From Firmicutes bacterium UBA4882 (GTDB lineage: Bacteria; Bacillota; UBA4882), in the NCBI GenBank assembly GCA_002399265.1, contig DHDG01000042.1, positions 149,290 to 166,740 of the forward strand: a stretch of DNA of 17,451 nt, written 5' to 3'. The stretch's first letter is position 1. The number at the start of each line of letters is the position of its first letter. Under the pieces are notes generated by a model. That model did not search any database, had not been told where the DNA came from, and saw only the letters and a list, made by a program, of their open reading frames with translations. Below, piece after piece: positions 11,832 to 17,451 of this stretch. Position numbers and translations under genes: made by a program.

Positions 11832-14576
11832 ATGAGCAGAGACTTCTATGCCCTTTCCCGTGAAGAAGCGCTGCAAGAGCTGGACAGCGATATGCACCAA
11901 GGCCTTTCTGCTGAAGAAGCTGCCAAACGCCTGGTCGAGTTTGGTCGCAATGAGTTGGCAGGCAAGCCACCCGTGCCGCTCTGGAAGCGTTTTCTCAATC
12001 AGTTCAAAGACTTCCTGATTATCATTTTGCTTATTTCGGCAGTAATCTCTGGAGTCCTCGGAGAAACTGTAAACGCTGTCGCCATTATGACCATTGTCAT
12101 TCTAAATGCAATCTTAAGCTTGGTTCAAGAAGGACGCGCCGAACAAGCTTTGGCTGCTTTGAAGAAGATGACCATTCCGGTATCGACAGTCATCCGCGAG
12201 GGCAAAACAGTACGCGTGCCTTCTCCTGAGTTGGTACCCGGTGATATTATTGTCTTAGCAGCCGGCGACTTGATCCCCGCGGATCTCCGGCTACTGGACA
12301 GCGTTAACTTAAAAATCGATGAGTCCCCCTTAACCGGAGAATCGGTTCCTGTCGACAAGCACGCGGAAAAAAGCGTTGCACAGAATGCAACTGTCGGCGA
12401 CCGCATTAACTCAGCCCATCTCGGTACAACCGTTTCATACGGCCGCGGGCATGGTCTGGTTACCGGAACCGGTATGAACACTGAGCTTGGCAAGATCGCG
12501 GCATTGGTTGCCAATGTAGACGAAGAATCCACTCCCCTGCAGGACAAACTGGCTCAATTCGGTAAATGGCTGGGCATCGCGTGTCTGGGGATATGCGCCC
12601 TCGTCTTCATTCTCGAGTTTGTTCAGGCAGGATCCTTCGCTGATCTAATTGCCGAACCGCAGACCATCGTCGATCTATTTATGACTGCTGTTGCATTGGC
12701 TGTGGCGGCCATTCCTGAAGGTCTACCAGCTGTAGTAACCATTGTGCTAGCGCTTGGCATGCAGCGTATGGCTTCCCGTAACGCGATCATCCGCCGGCTG
12801 CCCGCTGTTGAAACACTTGGCTGTGCCACTCATATTTGTTCTGACAAAACCGGTACATTGACCGAAAACAAAATGAATGTAAGGCAGATCTTCCTTGCTA
12901 ACGGCACAGATGTGGAAGTTACCGGCAAAGGCTACAGCCCTGCGGGCGATTTTCTGGTCGGAGGTAATCCCTTTAATGCTGCCCGCGAGGATGTACAATG
13001 GATCTTCCGGATTTGTGCCGGCTGCAATGATGCCGGTCTGGTCAAAAAAGACTCTCCTCAGGGTGAGGTCTACACTATTGTTGGCGATCCTACCGAAGGT
13101 GCGCTGGTAACTGTAGCGGCCAAAGGTGAGGTTCATAAAGAAGCCTTTGACAAAGAGTATCCGCGTTTGTCGGAAGTACCATTTGATTCCACTCGCAAAC
13201 GCATGACTACCGTCCATAAGTTTGATGATCATGTGTTTGCTCTTTCCAAAGGTGCCCCCGACCTCCTGGTGGCGCTCTGTACCAAATACCTTGATCATAA
13301 TGAAGAACGTTATATGGATGATCGGAAACGCAGTGAGTTTGTGGATAAAGTATCCGAATTAGCTGCCAAGGGATTGCGGGTATTGGGATTTGCTTACCGC
13401 AGCCTTAGTCAGGGCATTCCGGAGGAAGCCTCTGATTTGGAACGGGATCTGGTGTTTGTCGGACTGGTAGGCATGCTGGATCCGGTGCGTCCTGAGGTTA
13501 AAGATGCGGTACAAACTTGTCGCCACGCCGGCATTACTCCTATTATGGTGACTGGTGACTATGCCCTGACTGCCCGCGCCATCGGTGCTGAGTTGGGTAT
13601 GACCAGTGAAAACGGCCGCGTGATTTCAGGTGCCGAATTAGAAGCGATGTCCGATGCAGAGTTGGATATGGCTGTTAACGAGACTTCTGTATTTGCCCGT
13701 GTCTCGCCGGAGCATAAATTGCGCATCGTCGATTCTCTGAGACGCCAAGATCGCATCGTTGCAATGACCGGCGACGGAGTCAATGACGCTCCCGCCCTGC
13801 GCAAAGCCGATATTGGCGTGGCCATGGGTATCACCGGAACCGACGTAGCCAAAGAAGCGTCCGATATGGTTCTTACCGATGATAACTTCGCTACCATTGT
13901 GGCGGCCGTAGGCGAAGGGCGCGCCGTTTTCGAAAACATTCGTAAATCGGTCATTTACCTACTGTCGTGTAACGTTGGCGAGCTCCTGCTCTTCTTTATC
14001 GCAATCCTGATAGGGCTGCCACCACCACTCGTGGCCATCCAGATATTGATGGTTAATCTGGTCACAGACGGATTGCCGGCGCTGGCCCTGGGTGTTGATC
14101 CGCCTGAAAAAGGATTAATGGATATGCCGCCGCGGGATGCACATTCTGGTATTATCTCACGTTCGGTATTGATTCGTCTGTCTGTTGTCGGATTGCTGGT
14201 TGCCATTTCAACATTGGCTAGCTTCACAACCTTCTACGATCGGGCAAACCATGATGGCACGATCATGCTGGCCGAAACCGGCGCATTTATGACCATGTGT
14301 TTAGGCGAATTGTGGCGCTCTTTATCCAATCGTTCTGAGCGGCTGACTTCGTTCCAAATGCCGCTATTCTCAAACAAGCGTCTGATTCAGGCAATTGGTG
14401 CGTCGCTGGTAATCGTGGCACTAGTCATGATTATCCCGGTGGTCCGCGAAAATGTTTTTGAAATGGCGATGCCAAACCTGACTCAATGGGGTATCATTCT
14501 GGGCTTTAGCTTGATACCTTTCGCAGGCGCCGAGTTGCTCAAGATCCTGAAAATTGCCCCACCTGATGAGCGGTGA
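11832..14576 (+). CDS. P2A-type calcium-transporting ATPase
   Basis: A 914-residue membrane pump that exports Ca2+ (possibly Mn2+) using ATP. Visible features are an N-terminal cation-ATPase segment, LTGES (167-171) in the actuator domain, the M4 ion site VAAIPEGLPA with Glu296, the phosphorylation motif CSDKTGTLT with Asp338, MTGDGVNDAPALRKADIGVA near 645, NVGELLLFF in M5 and NLVTDGLPALALG in M6. These M4-M6 residues match the high-affinity Ca2+ site of SERCA/PMR1-type pumps. The M8 position equal to SERCA Glu908 appears not to be acidic (TMCLGELWRSLS), which would suggest one ion per cycle as in other bacterial and PMR1 pumps; this rests on an eye alignment. I chose the ATG at 11832, with GAAAGGA 10 bases upstream; in-frame TTGs at 11823 and 11829 are less likely. 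Its TGA stop lies inside the second REP-like hairpin. Confidence 0.95.
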   Translation: MSRDFYALSREEALQELDSDMHQGLSAEEAAKRLVEFGRNELAGKPPVPLWKRFLNQFKDFLIIILLISAVISGVLGETVNAVAIMTIVILNAILSLVQEGRAEQALAALKKMTIPVSTVIREGKTVRVPSPELVPGDIIVLAAGDLIPADLRLLDSVNLKIDESPLTGESVPVDKHAEKSVAQNATVGDRINSAHLGTTVSYGRGHGLVTGTGMNTELGKIAALVANVDEESTPLQDKLAQFGKWLGIACLGICALVFILEFVQAGSFADLIAEPQTIVDLFMTAVALAVAAIPEGLPAVVTIVLALGMQRMASRNAIIRRLPAVETLGCATHICSDKTGTLTENKMNVRQIFLANGTDVEVTGKGYSPAGDFLVGGNPFNAAREDVQWIFRICAGCNDAGLVKKDSPQGEVYTIVGDPTEGALVTVAAKGEVHKEAFDKEYPRLSEVPFDSTRKRMTTVHKFDDHVFALSKGAPDLLVALCTKYLDHNEERYMDDRKRSEFVDKVSELAAKGLRVLGFAYRSLSQGIPEEASDLERDLVFVGLVGMLDPVRPEVKDAVQTCRHAGITPIMVTGDYALTARAIGAELGMTSENGRVISGAELEAMSDAELDMAVNETSVFARVSPEHKLRIVDSLRRQDRIVAMTGDGVNDAPALRKADIGVAMGITGTDVAKEASDMVLTDDNFATIVAAVGEGRAVFENIRKSVIYLLSCNVGELLLFFIAILIGLPPPLVAIQILMVNLVTDGLPALALGVDPPEKGLMDMPPRDAHSGIISRSVLIRLSVVGLLVAISTLASFTTFYDRANHDGTIMLAETGAFMTMCLGELWRSLSNRSERLTSFQMPLFSNKRLIQAIGASLVIVALVMIIPVVRENVFEMAMPNLTQWGIILGFSLIPFAGAELLKILKIAPPDER

Positions 14577-14602
14577 CACAGGGGGACGGTTCTTCTGTGT
14601 CA
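14574..14602. repeat. Single REP-like hairpin unit overlapping the ATPase stop codon
   Basis: Perfect 8-bp arms TGACACAG (14574-14581) and CTGTGTCA (14595-14602) enclose GGGGACGGTTCT plus a T. The core is identical to that in the composite element at 10415-10527, while the arms differ. The first three bases are the TGA stop of the ATPase. It is followed by a 10-bp tandem repeat, GAGATACGAA twice (14610-14629), and then the terminator. Confidence 0.8.
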
Positions 14603-14627
14603 TTGTCAAGAGATACGAAGAGATACG

Positions 14628-14654
14628 AAAAGCAGCGGACGAACCGCTGCTTTT
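14628..14654. terminator. Bidirectional intrinsic terminator between the ATPase and ABC permease genes
   Basis: Perfect 11-bp stem AAAAGCAGCGG / CCGCTGCTTTT around loop ACGAA. Both strands end in a run of four T, so it can terminate the ATPase transcript on plus and the ABC operon on minus. It is 51 bp after the ATPase stop and 6 bp from the permease stop. Confidence 0.85.
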
Positions 14655-14660
14655 CTGCTG

Positions 14661-17015
14661 TTACTCCACGCCCTTTAGCGAACCAACCATATCAAGTGTT
14701 TGCACCTTTTTGGAGAACATCAGACTGACCAGGAATGATACCAGTAAGGTTCCCACTGCGCTGATTATGATTGTGAGCGGCTCAATGGCCACCATCATAT
14801 CCATGCTCACTGGCATCGTGCCCATAATAAAGCCGATGAGCAAATAGCCTACGGGTATTCCGACAATAATACCAACTCCTGTCAGCCAGAAGTTCTGGGT
14901 GATCAGCAGGCTGCGGATTTTTCTGGTCCGGAATCCCAATACTTTTAGCGTGGCCAGCTCTCTTTGGCGCTCAATAAATGACAGGATCCCCAGATTATAT
15001 AAGACCACCAACGCCAACACTACTGCGCCAAAGATCAGGACGGCGATCATGACAGTCATCAGCTCTGTAAATTCTTGATAGCTATCGACTAGTGTTTCGA
15101 TGCTCAATGCTGCCGTGATAGCTGTGGGAGCGTGCGTGCCTGCATGCGTGCCCGCGTGTGTGCCTGCATGCGTGCTTGCGTCTGAACTTACGTCCACGTC
15201 AGCTACTTTCAGGGCAGTCAGGGCAGCTGTTGGGCGCATCTCATCAAATCCAAATCCCAGTGCCTCAAAACCGTTGCGCCCCATAGCCAGGCCTTGCCCA
15301 ACAGGGGTACGGTGAATCGCAGTGATCTCGGAATTGACCCACTCACTACTACCAAAAATGTGCCATGTGATTGTATCGCCCACATCGACGCCCAGCGCTT
15401 TGGCCATCTTATAGCTAAGGGCTGCTCCCTCATCCGGCAGATTGATATAGCGGCGATTGGCATCCATATAGCGGATCAGTTCAGTTTCGTCGCTCACCAG
15501 CAGCGTACCGGTTTCTTTAATGTTGCCGGCAATAATCTCAACTGCGCTCTCCAGAATTGGCGTAGCTTGATATTTAACGACCAGATCCTGTAGCTGTTCG
15601 GCGCTAATATCCTCCGCCAGCATCAGTTTTGTTTCAAAGCGATAGATCTCTCCATACTGCCAGGCAGTCATGTCTTCAATACTGTCTAATAACCCGAAGG
15701 CACAAACCAAAAGCATTGCACAACCGGCGACTCCGACCAAGGCCATGATTGAACGTAGTTTGTTACGGATAATATCACGCAGATTCCACTGCACATTAAA
15801 GCCCAGCTTGTGCCAGAGCGCCGTCTTTTCCAGCCGATTACGCCGTAACGCACGGGGGGCTTTAGGCCGCAGCGCTTGAGCAGCAGTCTCTTTCAGCACC
15901 GCGCGACAGGGCAAGAAAGCGGCTAATGTGCATAATACAACCGCCACTGCCGCCATGACAATAATGGATGGCGCAATCGCCGCTTTCCATTCCGGAATGA
16001 CATACATCGATTTATTGAGATTAAAGAAGATCTGCGGCAAGATTAGTGGGCCAATTAGCGTACCGGAAACAGCGCCCAATAAACTCAGCCAGAGACCGTA
16101 TGATACATAATGAAATAGAATTCGGCGATCCCGAAAGCCGATGGCTTTCAGCGTCCCTATTTGGACGCGCTGGTTATTGACCATGCGAGTCATAGTGGTC
16201 AGAATGGTCAAGACCGCAATCGCCAGGAACGCAATTGGAAAGACGGAACCCATCGCCCGGTGTTGCTCGATTTCAGCATCAAACATCTGATAACTGCTGT
16301 GACTCTCGCGCGTTAAAATCACGCTGCTTTTGAAACCCAGTTCGGCTGCAATCAAGTCTTCCACTGGACCATACTCCCGGGAAACGGTCGTTAAGAGTAG
16401 CTGGTTGTAAGGCATCGGAATCATTTCCGGAAAAGCCTTTTCCGACATAAAGGCAAAGCCGTATTGCTGATGATTGGGAATTATGTCGGCGTTGCCTGTC
16501 GAAGCATAGACATATTCGGGGTGGATGGTCAGTCCTCGAATCTCCTTGGTGAGCGTGTGCCCCGCCAGGCTCATCTGCAACTGATCACCGATCTGCAAAT
16601 TGTGAGCCTCGGCAAAGTCCCGATCGAGCCACAGCCCATTATGATCATGGGCAAAATCGGCGCCAGCCACTACTTTGGAAGTTGAAATACGATTATCTTC
16701 GACAAAATTGAGGGTCAGCGTCGGATTGCCTTCCAGCAACGCCGTACCGTTAACCGTCAGGCGCCGCTCGACATCGGCAATGGCGGCACTATTGGCGCGC
16801 AGAAGATCCCGATCTGCGGTCGTGAAGTCGCTCCCGATAACCCAGACATCCGCCAGATTAGTTTCCTGATAATAGCGATTGACGCTGGTACGCAAGCCAA
16901 ACCATTCCGCATTGATGCCGGCATAAATGAAAACGCCCAGAAAGGACATTAGGAAGATTGATATAAACTGCGCCCGATTTTGACGCATATCCCGCTGCAT
17001 TTTGCGGAAAAGCAT
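14661..17015 (-). CDS. ABC transporter permease, FtsX/MacB type with two permease domains
   Basis: A 784-residue membrane protein. A first membrane helix (about 16-33) is followed by a large extracytoplasmic MacB-type domain, then a first FtsX block (about 255-385) with RVQIGTLKAIGFRDRRI. Next come another helix (about 430-450), a second extracytoplasmic region, and a second FtsX block (about 650-780) with ERQRELATLKVLGFRTRKI. This duplicated layout is typical of permeases that export lipids, peptides or antibiotics, or act mechanically on envelope targets; the substrate is unknown. Residues about 612-628 carry an unusual HAGT tandem repeat. I chose the ATG at 17015 since AGGTGA lies 7 bases upstream; the TTG at 17021 has no space for it. 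The TAATG overlap with the upstream ATP-binding gene indicates translational coupling. The gene ends just before a bidirectional terminator. Confidence 0.9.
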   Translation of the reverse strand: MLFRKMQRDMRQNRAQFISIFLMSFLGVFIYAGINAEWFGLRTSVNRYYQETNLADVWVIGSDFTTADRDLLRANSAAIADVERRLTVNGTALLEGNPTLTLNFVEDNRISTSKVVAGADFAHDHNGLWLDRDFAEAHNLQIGDQLQMSLAGHTLTKEIRGLTIHPEYVYASTGNADIIPNHQQYGFAFMSEKAFPEMIPMPYNQLLLTTVSREYGPVEDLIAAELGFKSSVILTRESHSSYQMFDAEIEQHRAMGSVFPIAFLAIAVLTILTTMTRMVNNQRVQIGTLKAIGFRDRRILFHYVSYGLWLSLLGAVSGTLIGPLILPQIFFNLNKSMYVIPEWKAAIAPSIIVMAAVAVVLCTLAAFLPCRAVLKETAAQALRPKAPRALRRNRLEKTALWHKLGFNVQWNLRDIIRNKLRSIMALVGVAGCAMLLVCAFGLLDSIEDMTAWQYGEIYRFETKLMLAEDISAEQLQDLVVKYQATPILESAVEIIAGNIKETGTLLVSDETELIRYMDANRRYINLPDEGAALSYKMAKALGVDVGDTITWHIFGSSEWVNSEITAIHRTPVGQGLAMGRNGFEALGFGFDEMRPTAALTALKVADVDVSSDASTHAGTHAGTHAGTHAPTAITAALSIETLVDSYQEFTELMTVMIAVLIFGAVVLALVVLYNLGILSFIERQRELATLKVLGFRTRKIRSLLITQNFWLTGVGIIVGIPVGYLLIGFIMGTMPVSMDMMVAIEPLTIIISAVGTLLVSFLVSLMFSKKVQTLDMVGSLKGVE
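15134..15181. repeat. 12-bp tandem repeat array (about four units) inside the ABC permease gene
   Basis: Units close to GCGTGCCTGCAT start at 15134, 15146, 15158 and 15170, with a 24-bp higher-order period. On the minus strand they encode HAGT repeated about four times in the second extracytoplasmic region. Period is a multiple of three. The units are too short and contiguous for a CRISPR array. Confidence 0.85.
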
Positions 17016-17451
17016 TACCAACTCACCTCATTTACGGCCAGTGGCGTCTGATTAGGCGTTACTGCGATAACCCGTCCGTCTTTGAGCTGGATTACTCTGT
17101 CCGCAGCCTGCGCCAGCGCAGCATTATGCGTGACGACCACAATCGTCTTGCCCTGCTCCCTGCTCATTTGCTGCAACAAGCCCAGAATGACAACACCGGT
17201 CGCACTGTCCAAAGCCCCAGTAGGTTCATCGCAAAGCAGCAGGGCCGGATTTTTCGCGATCGCCCTGGCGATGGAAACCCTCTGCTGTTCACCGCCTGAT
17301 AATTGGGAAGGGAATTTATGTAGGTGCTCGCCTAACCCGACCGATTGCAGGACTTGCGCGGCATCTAAGGCGTTTGGCACGACATCCTTAATCAGCGCTA
17401 CATTTTCCAGCGCCGTCAGAGTGGGAATCAGATTATAAAACTGAAACACAA
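17015..17451 (-). CDS. ABC transporter ATP-binding protein, LolD/MacB type (5' end outside the window)
   Basis: The C-terminal 145 residues of a nucleotide-binding subunit of an FtsX-type exporter. The visible part starts in the Q-loop (VFQFYNLIPTLTALENV) and contains the signature LSGGEQQRVSIARAIA, Walker B LLLCDEPTGALDS and the H-loop VVVTHNAALAQ followed by DRVIQLKDGRV. The Walker A motif lies beyond the window edge. The GTG at 17449 is an internal valine, not a start. The LTALENV and DEPTGALDS motifs are typical of the LolD/MacB group, which fits the neighbouring permease. The stop TAA overlaps the permease ATG by one base (TAATG), so the two subunits are made together. Confidence 0.95.
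   Translation of the reverse strand, partial: VFQFYNLIPTLTALENVALIKDVVPNALDAAQVLQSVGLGEHLHKFPSQLSGGEQQRVSIARAIAKNPALLLCDEPTGALDSATGVVILGLLQQMSREQGKTIVVVTHNAALAQAADRVIQLKDGRVIAVTPNQTPLAVNEVSW

Noticed and set aside
12125..14227. Several long antisense ORFs (up to 183 codons)
   Set aside because: They are shadows of the Ca2+-ATPase, whose catalytic motifs are intact in the plus frame.
15134..15181. Tandem GCGTGC repeats considered as a CRISPR array or recombination site
   Set aside because: Units are 12 bp, contiguous, without spacers, and in codon register within the ABC permease.

Overview
The window looks like a chromosomal stretch from an anaerobic, endospore-forming Firmicute of medium GC content. 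The clues are a single-chain pyruvate:ferredoxin oxidoreductase (strict anaerobic metabolism), a PdaB-type sporulation deacetylase, a small Cys/Pro-rich coat-like protein, strong AGGAGG-type ribosome binding sites and frequent GTG/TTG starts. The taxon cannot be fixed from sequence alone. No phage, CRISPR array, tRNA, rRNA or complete insertion sequence was seen.

Layout. Positions 3-1316 (minus) hold the N-terminal third of nifJ, cut by the window edge, with a good promoter and a 28-bp dyad in its leader. At 1648-2406 (plus) is pdaB. Positions 2441-4277 (minus) hold a two-gene unit: an ArsP/UPF0718-type permease and its DUF1980/TIGR03943 partner. Both carry unusual His- or Cys/His-rich stretches that suggest metal handling. 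At 4306-5087 (plus) a short AraC-type helix-turn-helix ORF is joined by a GTGA overlap to ogt (alkylated-DNA repair), resembling a split, eroded Ada system. At 5069-8203 (minus) is a secreted 1044-residue GH57 glycosidase with a CBM9-like module and a glucodextranase-type C-terminal domain; it overlaps ogt tail to tail by 19 bp. At 8365-8880 (plus) is a Cys/Pro-rich protein with a duplicated IMRNP motif.

Positions 8981-11546 (minus) hold a short-chain dehydrogenase, a beta-phosphoglucomutase-like HAD phosphatase and a DUF2161 PD-(D/E)XK protein. The first two are separated by a 113-bp composite palindrome. At 11832-14576 (plus) is a P2A-type Ca2+-ATPase with a clear sigma-A promoter. A second small palindrome overlaps its stop codon and is followed by an intrinsic terminator. 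Positions 14661-17451 (minus) hold a MacB/FtsX-type ABC permease and the start-truncated ATP-binding subunit, coupled through a TAATG overlap.

Two genome-level patterns stand out. First, the palindromes at 10415-10527 and 14574-14602 share the core GGGGACGGTTCT inside otherwise different hairpin arms. The first is built from two inverted units around a central hairpin, like a BIME; this looks like a dispersed REP-type element. Second, four unrelated proteins here (DUF1980, Ogt, GH57, ABC permease) each contain an in-frame tandem duplication of 12, 24 or 27 bp. These encode low-complexity Cys/Ser, Gly/Ala/Asp, His/Pro or His/Thr linkers, which suggests lineage-specific microduplication in loops.
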